From Streptomyces sp. NBC_01237 (GTDB lineage Bacteria; Actinomycetota; Actinomycetes; Streptomycetales; Streptomycetaceae): 64,000 nt of DNA. The position numbers were made by a program, and so were the translations under genes. The stretch spans positions 4,526,001-4,590,000 of the forward strand of contig NZ_CP108508.1 of assembly GCF_035917275.1 (NCBI RefSeq), in the 5' to 3' direction. Position 1 is the first letter of the stretch, and the number at the start of each line of letters is the position of its first letter. The notes beneath the pieces are model-generated. The model saw only the letters and a list, made by a program, of their open reading frames with translations, did no database searches and was not told the DNA's origin. Of the stretch, positions 56,174 through 64,000 are shown piece by piece.

Positions 56174-56409
56174 GCTGGGCATTCTCCCGTTTGCGACAGT
56201 GCGGTCTCGGCGCGAGCCTAGCCGCACGTGCCGACCCTCAGCGGCACACCCGCGTGGACGACTGCCGCGACGGGGCGGGAAGCACTGCCGGAAAGTCTGC
56301 CGCGACCGTGCCGGAACGAGCGGCGCGACGACCGCGGAGCGACGACCGCGGGGAACCGCCGTGGAGCAACGGCCGATGGGCAACGGCGGAGGGGATTGCC
56401 CGGCCGGGT

Positions 56410-56952
56410 TCAGCTCGCGTCGTCGAAGGCGTCCACGAAGTCCAGGCCGTCGAATCCGGCCAGCCCTCCGAGCCCGCTGAGCCGGTGCTGCTTGGCGGAA
56501 ACCTTGGAGGAGACCTTGGAGGCGACCAGGGCCCAGACGGTGACCTCGCCCGAGGAGCCGTCCCGTACGCCCCATTCCTGGGCAAGGGCGCTGATGATGT
56601 TGAGCCCCCGGCCGCCCCGTGCCGTCACCGAAGGGGTGGCCGGAATCGGGCGCGTCGGTCCGCCCCCGTCCGTGACCTCGACGGTCAGCCCGCCCTTTCT
56701 GTCCACGCGCCACGCGGCACGGATGTCACCGTCACCGACGTCGGCCTGCCGCCCCAGCGGTCTGCCGTGCCGATACGCATTGCTGAGAAGTTCGGAAAGG
56801 ATCAGGACCGCGTCGTCGAGGACCGCATCGGATACCCCGTTGCCGCGCAACTGCTCGCGCATCCGATGTCTTGCCTGTCCCACGCCGGCAGGGCCATGGG
56901 GAACGGCCATGCTCGACGACGTGGGCACTTCTTGTGCCACCACAAACGCCAC
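56410..56952 (-). CDS. RsbW-type ATP-binding regulatory protein
   Basis: 180 residues. GHKL fold with N-box SELLSNAYRHG, G1 DGGGPTRP and G2 GGRGLNIISALAQ, then a 35-residue tail rich in Ser, Leu and Gly. Likely an anti-sigma factor kinase like the protein at 49464-49934. GTG start with AAAGGAGG at suitable distance. Confidence 0.85.
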   Translation of the reverse strand: MAFVVAQEVPTSSSMAVPHGPAGVGQARHRMREQLRGNGVSDAVLDDAVLILSELLSNAYRHGRPLGRQADVGDGDIRAAWRVDRKGGLTVEVTDGGGPTRPIPATPSVTARGGRGLNIISALAQEWGVRDGSSGEVTVWALVASKVSSKVSAKQHRLSGLGGLAGFDGLDFVDAFDDAS

Positions 56953-57092
56953 CCCCGAGACCTCCTTTGCCCCACGCCACGGATTGGATGCCCCGAGTGA
57001 CCGGACCGGAAACCGGCCAAAGCATTACCGGTGACGCACTCGTAACGATCGGGCACGCAACGAGTGCGCCGGTGCACTCCCTGTAACTGATC

Positions 57093-57920
57093 TTAAAGAC
57101 GGCCCAGTTGGGACAGGACCTGTTTCGGGCGATTTGTAATGATTGCCTCCACGCCGAGGCGCGCGCAGAGCTCGACATCCGCCGGTTCGTTCACGGTCCA
57201 GACGTGAACCCGGTGTCCCGCGCGGTGGAGCCGTTCGATGTACCCGGGGTGACTGCGTACGATCCGCATCCCGGGTCCGGCGATCCGCGCCCCGGCGGGC
57301 AGCCGTCCGTCGCGCAGCCGCGGGGAGACGAACTGCATCAGATAGACGGTGGGCAGGGTGGGCGAGGCGGCCTGCACACGGTGCAGCGAGCGCGCGGAGA
57401 AGCTCATGATGCGTACCGGCGAGGTGCCTTCGGCCGCAGGGGCGTCCAGGCCGAAGCGCTTGAGCAGCTGGAGGAGCCGCTCCTCGACCTGTCCGGCCCA
57501 GCGGGTGGGGTGCTTGGTCTCGATGGCCAGTTGCAGGGGCCGCCCGGCCGCCCGGGTCTCGGTGACCAGCTCCAGGAGGCGTTCGAGGGTGAGTACGGAG
57601 GTGAGCTCGCCCGGCACCGGATCCCAGTCCGGTGACTCCTCGCGGTCCTTCCAGGAACCGAAGTCGAGAGCGGCGAGGTCGGCGAGCTCCAGGGCGGAGA
57701 CGGCGCCGCGGCCGTTGGACGTGCGGTTCACCCGGCGGTCGTGCACGCAGACGAGCTCTCCGTCCGCGGTGAGCCGGACATCGCACTCCAGGGCGTCGGC
57801 GCCGTCCTCGATCGCTTTCCGGTACGCGGCCAGGGTGTGCTCGGGGGCATCGTCGGAGGCCCCGCGGTGGGCGATGACCTGGATGGGCGTGTGCGGGGTG
57901 TGCTGCCGTGCGTGGGTCAC
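57093..57920 (-). CDS. Glycerophosphodiester phosphodiesterase
   Basis: 275 residues. TIM-barrel GDPD with IAHRGASDDAPEHT (catalytic His), ALECDVRLTADGELVCVHD (Glu/Asp and second His) and IETKHPTRW, then AIITNRPKQV at the end. It hydrolyses glycerophosphodiesters to glycerol 3-phosphate and an alcohol. No signal peptide, so cytoplasmic. GTG start. Confidence 0.93.
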   Translation of the reverse strand: MTHARQHTPHTPIQVIAHRGASDDAPEHTLAAYRKAIEDGADALECDVRLTADGELVCVHDRRVNRTSNGRGAVSALELADLAALDFGSWKDREESPDWDPVPGELTSVLTLERLLELVTETRAAGRPLQLAIETKHPTRWAGQVEERLLQLLKRFGLDAPAAEGTSPVRIMSFSARSLHRVQAASPTLPTVYLMQFVSPRLRDGRLPAGARIAGPGMRIVRSHPGYIERLHRAGHRVHVWTVNEPADVELCARLGVEAIITNRPKQVLSQLGRL

Positions 57921-58117
57921 CGAGTCATGGTGTCACCGTGACACGGCGGGTGCGCGCACGTTGTCATGGAGGACGGTTTTGTCTGATGTAAAGATTGGTG
58001 TGCGGATGCACAGGTCCTGCTTACAGTGGCCTGACGTGCTGTGGGAAAAGCTGACCGCAGACACGTGCACAGCGGATCTCTTGCCGAATGCCGAGTGGAA
58101 CCGAGGAGTAAAGAGCT

Positions 58118-59605
58118 GTGAGCACCGAGAACGAGGGCAACGAGGGCACCGCGGTTCCGGCCGTACCGTCCGTTCCGTCCGCACCTCCAGTGCCGGCCGC
58201 CGCTCCTGAGCACACCCCTGACGGAGCCACGCCCCCGACGGCGGCCACCTCCGTTCCGGATTCCGGCGCGGACGCCACCACGTACCAGGAGCAGTCACTG
58301 CCCCAGTCGCAGCCGACGCCACCCCCGTCGCCCGCCCACCAGCCCTACCCCGCCCCGCAGTCCCCTGCCGCGGCGGGTGCCTGGCCGCCTCCCCCGCCCG
58401 CCGTCCCGTCGTACGCCGGTGGCGGCGGCGGTGGCCCTGTGTGGGGTGCCCCGGTCCCTCCGGCGCCGGACGCGCCGCGCAAGCCCCGTGCGAACGGTCT
58501 GATCGCGGCCGTGGCCGTGGCGGCGCTCGTCGCGGGCGGCATCGGCGGCGCCCTCGGCTTCTGGGCGGCCGACCGCAACGGCGACGGCTCCTCCAACGGG
58601 TCGACGACGGTCGAGGCCTCCGACACCCCGAAGGACCTCAGGCGCGCGGACGGCACCGTGGCCGGAGTCGCGGCGAAGGCACTGCCCAGCGTGGTCACCA
58701 TCGACGCCCAGGGCGGCGACGGCGAGGGCGGTACGGGCACCGGCTTCGTCTACGACAAGGAGGGCCACATCCTCACCAACAACCACGTGGTGGCCTCCGC
58801 GGCGGACAGCGGCCAGCTGACGGCGACGTTCTCCAACGGCAAGAAGTACGACGCCGAGGTGGTCGGCCGGGCGCAGGGCTACGACGTCGCCGTGCTGAAG
58901 CTGAAGAAGCCGCCGTCGGGCCTCGCGCCGCTGGCGCTCGGCAACTCGGAGAGTGTCGCGGTGGGCGATTCGACCATCGCGATCGGTGCGCCGTTCGGCC
59001 TGTCCAACACGGTGACCACGGGCATCATCAGCGCGAAGAACCGCCCGGTGGCCTCCGGCGACGGCTCCAGCAACAAGAACTCCTACATGAGCGCCCTGCA
59101 GACCGACGCCTCGATCAACCCGGGCAACTCCGGCGGCCCGCTGCTCGACGCGGGCGGCGCGGTCATCGGGATCAACTCGGCGATCCAGTCGACCAGCGGC
59201 GGCAGCGCCGGACAGTCCCAGGCGGGCTCCATCGGTCTCGGCTTCGCCATCCCGATCAACCAGGCGAAGAACGTCGCCGAGCAGCTGATCAGGACCGGTC
59301 AGCCGGTCTACCCGGTGATCGGCGCGACGGTCACGATGGAGGAGAAGACCGGCGGCGCGGCGATCTCGGCCGAGGGCGCGGGCGGCACCGCCGCGGTCAC
59401 CCCGAACGGCCCCGCGGCGAAGGCCGGTCTCAAGGCCGGCGATGTGATCACGAAGTTCAACGACACCGTGGTCGACAGCGGCCCGACCCTGATCGGCGAG
59501 ATCTGGACCCGTAAGCCGGGCGACAAGGTCACGCTCACCTACAAGCGCGACGGCAGGACCGCGACGGCCGAAGTCACCCTGGGCGAGCGCAAGGGCGACA
59601 GCTGA
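58118..59605 (+). CDS. Membrane-anchored HtrA-type serine protease
   Basis: 495 residues. A cytoplasmic Pro/Ala/Gly-rich tail of 120 residues (with PPPPP and GGGGGG runs) precedes one membrane helix (about 126-150). A trypsin-like domain has the triad H223 (TNNHVV), D256 (YDVAVLKL) and S338 (NPGNSGGP). A PDZ domain follows (about 395-490; AAKAGLKAGDVITKFNDTVV). It degrades or senses misfolded proteins outside the membrane. GTG start after GGAG/AGAG. Confidence 0.93.
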   Translation: MSTENEGNEGTAVPAVPSVPSAPPVPAAAPEHTPDGATPPTAATSVPDSGADATTYQEQSLPQSQPTPPPSPAHQPYPAPQSPAAAGAWPPPPPAVPSYAGGGGGGPVWGAPVPPAPDAPRKPRANGLIAAVAVAALVAGGIGGALGFWAADRNGDGSSNGSTTVEASDTPKDLRRADGTVAGVAAKALPSVVTIDAQGGDGEGGTGTGFVYDKEGHILTNNHVVASAADSGQLTATFSNGKKYDAEVVGRAQGYDVAVLKLKKPPSGLAPLALGNSESVAVGDSTIAIGAPFGLSNTVTTGIISAKNRPVASGDGSSNKNSYMSALQTDASINPGNSGGPLLDAGGAVIGINSAIQSTSGGSAGQSQAGSIGLGFAIPINQAKNVAEQLIRTGQPVYPVIGATVTMEEKTGGAAISAEGAGGTAAVTPNGPAAKAGLKAGDVITKFNDTVVDSGPTLIGEIWTRKPGDKVTLTYKRDGRTATAEVTLGERKGDS

Positions 59606-59689
59606 CCGGCTAGGCTGTCCCACGCGTCGAACCGGCCGCGGGGCCGGGCGAACCGTCGGGTCTCGGGGCTCGACGGGGCGATGACGCGG

Positions 59690-59779
59690 GGTGGGTTGCC
59701 CGAGCGGCCTAAGGGAACGGTCTTGAAAACCGTCGTCGCAGCGATGTGACCGTGGGTTCAAATCCCACACCCACCGCCA
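59690..59779 (+). tRNA. tRNA-Ser (anticodon TGA)
   Basis: Class II tRNA of 90 nt: acceptor GGTGGGT/ACCCACC, anticodon loop CTTGAAA (TGA at 59724-59726), a long variable arm and encoded GCCA. Confidence 0.97.
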
Positions 59780-59784
59780 TGAGT

Positions 59785-59819
59785 ACGGCCCCTGACCGGG
59801 TGAAACGGTCGGGGGCCGT
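59785..59819 (+). terminator. Terminator of tRNA-Ser(TGA)
   Basis: ACGGCCCCTGACCG pairs with CGGTCGGGGGCCGT (14 bp, one wobble) around GGTGAAA and is followed by TTTCGG, six bases after the tRNA. Confidence 0.85.
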
Positions 59820-59928
59820 TTCGGTGCGCGGTGGTGCGGTGGGGTTCGTCCGGGACGATCGGCCGACTCGTTCCTGGGGCCTTGGTGCGAGGGTCGGCTC
59901 CCTCGGCTGGCAGGATGGCCAGCGGGGC

Positions 59929-60003
59929 GGAGCCGTAGCGCAGAGGTCGTCGCGCACGGTCTCCAAAACTGTGAGGACGCCGGTTCGAATCCGGCCGGTT
60001 CCG
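59929..60003 (+). tRNA. Divergent tRNA-Trp-like gene (anticodon CCA)
   Basis: 75 nt: acceptor GGAGCCG/CGGTTCC with one G-T pair, D stem GCGC/GCGC, anticodon stem ACGGT/ACTGT around CTCCAAA (CCA), T arm GCCGG-TTCGAAT-CCGGC and discriminator G. There is no base between the D and anticodon stems, and no encoded CCA end, unlike both tRNA-Ser genes here. Confidence 0.8.
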
Positions 60004-60132
60004 TCTCTCCCGCCGTGCCAGGGGCGCCTGTTGCGTCATCGGGCCATGGTCTCGGCGCGCCCACGGACCGGCCGAACTCCTGAGGGGCGGCCGCAGGAAC
60101 GGTCGTTGGTCCGCTTCGGGCGGGGCGCGGCG

Positions 60133-61236
60133 TCAGGGCTGCCTCGGGGCGGTGGAAGGCGTCGGCCGGAGGGCGCCCAGGACCCGGGGCATCGTCTTCT
60201 TGCGGGTGATGATCAGTACCGGTACGCCGCCGTCCTCGCACTCCAGTACCCAGCAGTGGTGGTCGGGGCGGCCGGGGTCCGTCAGATAGGGCGGGCGGAC
60301 GCGGACCGGGGTCAGGGTGGACGGGACCTCCCGGCGGAAGGCGGTGCCGGTCGGGTCGGGGGTCGACGCCAGGAGAGCCGGGCCGGCCACCAGGTAGCCG
60401 CCGGCGCCCGCGTACGGGATGTCGCCCAGGACCGTGCCCGGGAAGCAGTGTTCCGTGGTGGGCGCGGACGGTGTCACCGCGATGGTGTCGTCGCCGTCGC
60501 TCCTTCGGCGGCGCAGGAGCAGGGCGGTTGTCCAGCAGGCGGCCAGGACCACGGGGACGGACAGGCCGACGAGCCGGAACGCCGACCCGGCGCTGTCGGT
60601 CAGCCACGGTGCGGCAGCCGCGAGCGCCGTGAGGCAGAGCGCTCCCGCGACGGTGAGATTGACCTGCCAGGAGAAGGCTCGGACCGAGGTCCGTGAGCGC
60701 CGGGCCGCCACATACACGCCCGACGTGAGGAGCAGCCCGTAGAGGCCGAGGCCCAGGCCGAAGGCGCAGGGCAGCCGGTAGTCGCCGCGGGGGTCCGCGT
60801 TCGTGTACCGGCGTGTGGACTCGAAGTCGACGTACCGGATCCGGTCCCGCCAGTACGTGACGTCGACGCGCGTTCCCGGCCGGGTGACCGGGTGTTCGTC
60901 CGGGCTGCCCGGGAGGCGGGTGCGGGTGGATGTTCCGTCCGCCTCGGTGACGTACAGCCAGAACCGGGCCGTCTTCCGGCCCCGCTCCACTCTCCCGGCC
61001 CGGTCGATCCGTGCCTCGACGGTCCGCAGGCAGTCGTCGCCCCGGGCGCCCGGAACGCTGCCGTCCGACGCGCACCCGACCGCCGACCGGAAGGCACGTT
61101 CCTCGTCGAGTGCCCCGCGCGTGGGCACCAGCAGCAGCCACGTCGCCACCAGCACGCACAGGAGGCCGAACACCGAGGCGCCGAGTATCGCCGTGCGGCT
61201 GCTCCGGATGGGCGGGTCGGTCTTCGCGGGGGTCAT
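60133..61236 (-). CDS. Membrane protein, function unknown
   Basis: 367 residues. One N-terminal helix (about 15-38), an extracytoplasmic domain (about 40-150) with two Cys in VGCASDG and DDCLRT, then a group of three helices (about 155-240) and a cytoplasmic-type C-terminal domain with GYLVAGPALLAS and VLIITRKKTMP. Not recognised. It is convergent with the tRNA-Trp-like gene. Confidence 0.72.
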   Translation of the reverse strand: MTPAKTDPPIRSSRTAILGASVFGLLCVLVATWLLLVPTRGALDEERAFRSAVGCASDGSVPGARGDDCLRTVEARIDRAGRVERGRKTARFWLYVTEADGTSTRTRLPGSPDEHPVTRPGTRVDVTYWRDRIRYVDFESTRRYTNADPRGDYRLPCAFGLGLGLYGLLLTSGVYVAARRSRTSVRAFSWQVNLTVAGALCLTALAAAAPWLTDSAGSAFRLVGLSVPVVLAACWTTALLLRRRRSDGDDTIAVTPSAPTTEHCFPGTVLGDIPYAGAGGYLVAGPALLASTPDPTGTAFRREVPSTLTPVRVRPPYLTDPGRPDHHCWVLECEDGGVPVLIITRKKTMPRVLGALRPTPSTAPRQP

Positions 61237-61361
61237 CCGGGCATTGTCCGGCGGTGACGGCCGAGCGGAACACGGGTGAGGGCGGCACCTGTGAGGTGCC
61301 GCTCGCTGCCGGGAACCGGCAATGCGGACATGCCGCCCGGCCCGGTCGGCTGGCCGTGCGC

Positions 61362-62246
61362 TCAGCCGCGTCCGGGGCGGCCCGAGGTGAGGCGGGCGGC
61401 GGAGGCGATGGCGGCACGGGCCTCGTGCTCGGTGAGGCCGGTGCGGACGGCGGCATCGGTGAGGGCGTCCGCGAGTTCGTCGCCGAAGCCGTGTTCGTAC
61501 GCGCGGCAGGCCGCCCAGAACAGGCGCGTGTTGCGCTGGCCCTCGTGCGCCGCGAGGACGAACTGGATCAGGCCCTGCCCCTGGCGCCCGCGCGCGGGGT
61601 GGCCCGAGGGGCGGGGAGGGTGCGTGGGGGGTGTGAGCAGGCGCAGGAGGGCGCGGGGGCAGGGCGCGGGGACGAGGCCGGCTGTGCCGGGGGCGAAGCG
61701 GTACATGCCGTGGGTGGTGACGGAGCCGGGGCCGACCAGATATCCGCCGGTGCCGCGGATGTCGATGCCGGGGGCGAGGCGGCCGGCCGAGTTCGGTACG
61801 GAGATGTCGGCGGGCCCGGTCAGCCAGAGGTGGCGGCCGCCGCTCGGGGTGAGCACCGTGACGGTCGGCGGGATCGTGAACAGGTGCTGGAAGGCCAGCT
61901 GTTGGAGGGCGGCCACGGAGTCGTTGCCGCCGGTGGTGTCGATGTCGAGATCGACACCGACGAGCCGGTGCGGGGCACGTCCGCAGGCGATGCCGTAGCC
62001 GGTGGCCCTGGGCGCGGCGGCGAAGAGGGCGCGCACGGCGGCGGGGTCGGTGGTGGCGTCGTGGACGCCGTGGCCGGGCAGGCCGCAGGCGCCCCGGCAG
62101 TGGACCGGCGGGCTCTCGCCGCGGTGGGGGGAGCGCAGCGCGGGGAGCTTGGTGGCGGCCAGGGGGAAGACGGGGAGCCCGCGCTCGGCGGCGGCGAGCG
62201 CATGGGCCAGGGCCAGGGTGGCGGTCTGCCGGTCGATGGTGGCCAT
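61362..62246 (-). CDS. Bifunctional DNA primase/polymerase (Prim-Pol domain protein)
   Basis: 294 residues. AHALAAAERGLPVFPLAATK opens the Prim-Pol domain. HCRGACGLPGHGVHDATTDP provides a Cys/His cluster, and LVGVDLDIDTTGG has the D-x-D metal pair typical of the catalytic centre. PSGGRHLWL follows. The remaining part is helical. Such proteins prime or extend DNA and are often plasmid- or phage-linked, but this copy is chromosomal. A LexA-type box sits 11 bp before the start, suggesting DNA-damage control. ATG MATIDRQTATL chosen. Confidence 0.82.
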   Translation of the reverse strand: MATIDRQTATLALAHALAAAERGLPVFPLAATKLPALRSPHRGESPPVHCRGACGLPGHGVHDATTDPAAVRALFAAAPRATGYGIACGRAPHRLVGVDLDIDTTGGNDSVAALQQLAFQHLFTIPPTVTVLTPSGGRHLWLTGPADISVPNSAGRLAPGIDIRGTGGYLVGPGSVTTHGMYRFAPGTAGLVPAPCPRALLRLLTPPTHPPRPSGHPARGRQGQGLIQFVLAAHEGQRNTRLFWAACRAYEHGFGDELADALTDAAVRTGLTEHEARAAIASAARLTSGRPGRG

Positions 62247-62256
62247 GGATCTATTT

Positions 62257-62272
62257 TCGTACAAGCGTTCGA
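62257..62272 (-). promoter_or_regulatory. LexA (SOS) box upstream of the Prim-Pol gene
   Basis: On the gene's strand, TCGAACGCTTGTACGA matches the actinobacterial SOS box TCGAAC-N4-GTTCGA except for one base. Confidence 0.7.
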
Positions 62273-62484
62273 AGAAGGGAAGAGGGGCTCGGTCGCGGGG
62301 GCGGGTAAGAGGTTTATCAGTTGTTCCTCACGCTTGTGGGGGAATCGGTCAGGCGCCGGGATTCGCCCGGGGTCCGGTGGGCAACTTTGGTCTCGCGACG
62401 TCGTGACCAACGCCGGGACGGTCGGCCAACTGCCCCGGAATCAGACGCATATGTGCCGTATTTTCGGTTCCTGGAGGAATTGAC

Positions 62485-62796
62485 ATGGCAAGCACCCGTA
62501 CCGCTCGCGTCCTCGCCGCTGTTGCCGCGCTGCCGCTCGCGGCCGCGCTCTTCGGTGGGGTGGCCGTGGCCGACAACGGCTCGTTCGCCAACGACGGATC
62601 GAACGCGGCCGTGGCGACGGTCGGCGGCAGCGGTGTCGGCGGCAACAACGGCGGCAACTCGTCCACGTCGCAGCAGCAGGCCGTCGGAGCCGGTGCGTCG
62701 AACCAGAGCAATTCGGCCCAGGTCGACGGCCCCGCCATCGCGCCGATCAATCAGTCCCATACGAACGTCGCGGTGCATTTCACTCCCTTCTGGTGA
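62485..62796 (+). CDS. Small secreted Gly/Asn/Ser-rich protein
   Basis: 103 residues. Signal peptide (MASTRTARVLAAVAALPLAA, ending near VAVA) gives a mature chain of about 72 residues rich in Asn, Gly, Ser and Gln (GGNNGGNSSTSQQQ) with no Cys. It ends NQSHTNVAVHFTPFW. Composition resembles cell-wall-associated small hydrophilic-to-amyloid-like proteins of Streptomyces (chaplin- or NepA-like), but no defining motif is present. CTGGAGGA precedes the ATG by seven bases. Confidence 0.75.
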   Translation: MASTRTARVLAAVAALPLAAALFGGVAVADNGSFANDGSNAAVATVGGSGVGGNNGGNSSTSQQQAVGAGASNQSNSAQVDGPAIAPINQSHTNVAVHFTPFW

Positions 62797-62800
62797 GCCC

Positions 62801-62836
62801 CCTTCCGGGGCCCCCTGGGGGGTGGGTCCCGGAAGG
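62801..62836 (+). terminator. Terminator of the small secreted protein gene
   Basis: CCTTCCGGGGCCC pairs with GGGTCCCGGAAGG (13 bp, one G-T) four bases after the stop. Confidence 0.8.
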
Positions 62837-63069
62837 CCGAACGACGGCCCGCGGGGCGGCACTTCGGTGTCGTCGCGCGGGCCGTCGCGTGTGGTGCCGC
62901 GGAGGGCTGGGGTGCCGGGTGCGGTGTTGCGCGGTGCTGGAGTGCCAGGTGCGGTGTCGGGCGGTGCGGGGGTGCCGGGCCGTGGTCCGCCGGGTGCCCG
63001 TGTGGGACGGGGCGGGACGGGTGGCGGCGTGTACGGGTCGTGGCTCCGGTCTTGACAGGGCGAGTGAAC

Positions 63070-63084
63070 CTGACGGACAGTCAG
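63070..63084. promoter_or_regulatory. Candidate TetR-type operator
   Basis: CTGACGGACAGTCAG, with arms CTGAC and GTCAG, 46 bp before the acyl-CoA dehydrogenase start. A further CTGTCAG follows at 63089. Confidence 0.4.
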
Positions 63085-63129
63085 GAAACTGTCAGAGCCT
63101 TGATCCGTATGCCCGGGAGGCCCGCCACC

Positions 63130-64000
63130 GTGCACCTCGCCCCGACGGAGCGCCAGCAGCGGCTGCGCGCCGAACTCCGCACGTACTTCCGCGATGTGAT
63201 GCCCGCGACGAAGGTCCGGGAGGGCGCCGAGCAGCGCCGTCTGCTGCGCCGCATCGGCGCCGACGGCATGCTCGGTCTCGGCTGGCCCGTCGAATACGGC
63301 GGACAGGGCCGGGGGCCGGACGAGCAGTTCGTCTTCTTCGACGAGGCGTACCGGGCCGGTGCCCCCGTCTCCATGGTCACGCTCAACACCGTGGGGCCGA
63401 CCCTGATGAAGCACGGGACCGAGGAGCAGAAGGCGTACTTCCTGCCCAGGATCCTCAGCGGCGACCTGGTCTTCGCGATCGGCTACAGCGAGCCGGAAGC
63501 CGGTACGGACCTGGCCGCCCTGCGGACGAAAGCGGTGCGGGACGGCGACGACTGGGTGATCGACGGCCAGAAGATCTTCACCAGCAACGCCCAGCAGGCC
63601 GACTGGATCTGGCTCGCCTGCCGTACGGATCCGGCGGCGCCCAAGCACCGCGGCATCTCGATCGTCCTGGTGCCGACGAGCGCCCCGGGCTTCTCCTGGA
63701 CGCCCATCGAGACGGTGGGCGGGCTGACCACGACGGCCACGTACTACGACGGCATCCGGGTCCCCGCCACCAACCTCGTCGGTGCCGAGAACGGCGGCTG
63801 GGGGCTGATCACCGACCAGCTGAACCATGAGCGCGTGGCCCTGGCCGCGATCGGGATGCAGGCCGAGGACTTCTACGGGGCGGCGCTCGCGCACGTCCGG
63901 ACCCCCGACCCCGTGACGGGCCGGCGGCGGGCCGACGAGCCGTGGGTGCGGGCCCGGCTGGCCGAGGCGTACGCCCGGCTGGCGGCGACGCGCCTGCTCA
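63130..64000 (+). CDS. Acyl-CoA dehydrogenase, C-terminus cut by window edge
   Basis: 290 residues visible. The N-terminal helical domain contains LGWPVEYGGQGRGPDE. The FAD-binding middle domain shows FAIGYSEPEAGTDLAALRTKAV and WVIDGQKIFTSNAQQADW. The C-terminal helical part begins near MQAEDFYG and continues past base 64000. It oxidises the alpha-beta bond of acyl-CoA esters using FAD. GTG start with GGGAGG nine bases upstream; an ATG seven codons earlier is possible. Confidence 0.9.
   Translation, partial: MHLAPTERQQRLRAELRTYFRDVMPATKVREGAEQRRLLRRIGADGMLGLGWPVEYGGQGRGPDEQFVFFDEAYRAGAPVSMVTLNTVGPTLMKHGTEEQKAYFLPRILSGDLVFAIGYSEPEAGTDLAALRTKAVRDGDDWVIDGQKIFTSNAQQADWIWLACRTDPAAPKHRGISIVLVPTSAPGFSWTPIETVGGLTTTATYYDGIRVPATNLVGAENGGWGLITDQLNHERVALAAIGMQAEDFYGAALAHVRTPDPVTGRRRADEPWVRARLAEAYARLAATRLL

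Larger units (their letters stand above)
62797..63129. other. Intergenic region with 30-bp tandem repeat
   Basis: No gene. Contains the terminator at 62801 and about 2.4 tandem units of 30 bp (62910-62980; GGTGCCGGGTGCGGTGTTGC-type). At 63070-63084 there is an inverted repeat, CTGAC-GGACA-GTCAG. Confidence 0.6.

Noticed and set aside
59791-59810. GGTGAAACGGTC, parS-like half site
   Set aside because: It is the loop and right arm of the tRNA-Ser terminator, with no left arm of parS.
58295-61456. 1,053-codon minus-strand open frame
   Set aside because: Runs through the HtrA gene, two tRNA genes and another frame of the membrane protein gene; low-complexity composition.

Overview
The window is a high-GC actinobacterial chromosome segment and almost certainly Streptomyces. 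It carries the sporulation pair ssgR-ssgA, a fused cydDC, an F420-type oxidoreductase, a dtpA-ecuC-sco copper cluster and many GTG starts. Gene content and order resemble, from memory, the core region just beyond oriC in model streptomycetes (thiC, hisC, cydAB, serS, pheA). Two perfect parS palindromes (866 and 20253), one near-perfect copy (43901) and several DnaA-type boxes in intergenic DNA agree with an origin-proximal position. There is no prophage, insertion sequence, CRISPR array or secondary-metabolite cluster.

Layout. 1-5.1 kb: partial GNAT acetyltransferase, a four-helix membrane protein, Nudix hydrolase, LysR regulator, gamma-lyase-type PLP enzyme, and a holin-like/cupin divergent pair. 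5.1-6.8 kb: ssgR and ssgA (sporulation). 6.8-14.6 kb: YibE/F transporter, TPP-riboswitch-controlled thiC, a lipoprotein, two membrane proteins and a metallophosphatase. 14.7-27 kb: LacI regulator, hisC-type aminotransferase, Rex operator, cydA-cydB-cydDC (cytochrome bd and its ABC exporter), a DosS/DevS-like GAF histidine kinase and a secreted M23 peptidase. This is a respiratory and redox block.

27-33.5 kb: HAD phosphatase, F420-dependent oxidoreductase, kptA, then a three-gene operon (M24 peptidase-like, EphD-like hydrolase/dehydrogenase fusion, MerR regulator) joined by GTGA overlaps. 33.7-37.4 kb: a four-gene operon with two ABC ATPase/permease pairs. 37.6-42.6 kb: a putative DNA-binding coiled-coil protein, tRNA-Ser(GCT), HAD phosphatase overlapping serS, a DnaA-box-bearing intergenic region, and pheA. 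42.8-49.2 kb: the extracytoplasmic copper/DyP cluster dtpA, copCD, ecuC, sco, a YcnI-like protein and a membrane protein.

49.4-58 kb: RsbW-like ATPase, Xaa-Pro aminopeptidase, a PP2C/SpoIIE phosphatase, a primase-polymerase-like protein, a long region with RNA-like hairpins, a SEC-C protein, a second RsbW-like ATPase and a glycerophosphodiesterase. 58-64 kb: an HtrA-type protease, tRNA-Ser(TGA), a divergent tRNA-Trp(CCA), a membrane protein, a second primase-polymerase protein behind a LexA-type box, a small secreted Gly/Asn/Ser-rich protein and the start of an acyl-CoA dehydrogenase.

Functional themes are respiration under low oxygen (Rex-cyd-kinase), copper delivery and DyP peroxidase maturation, morphological development, stress signalling (RsbW and PP2C parts) and chromosome segregation signals. 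All assignments come from reading motifs in the sequence; no database search was run.
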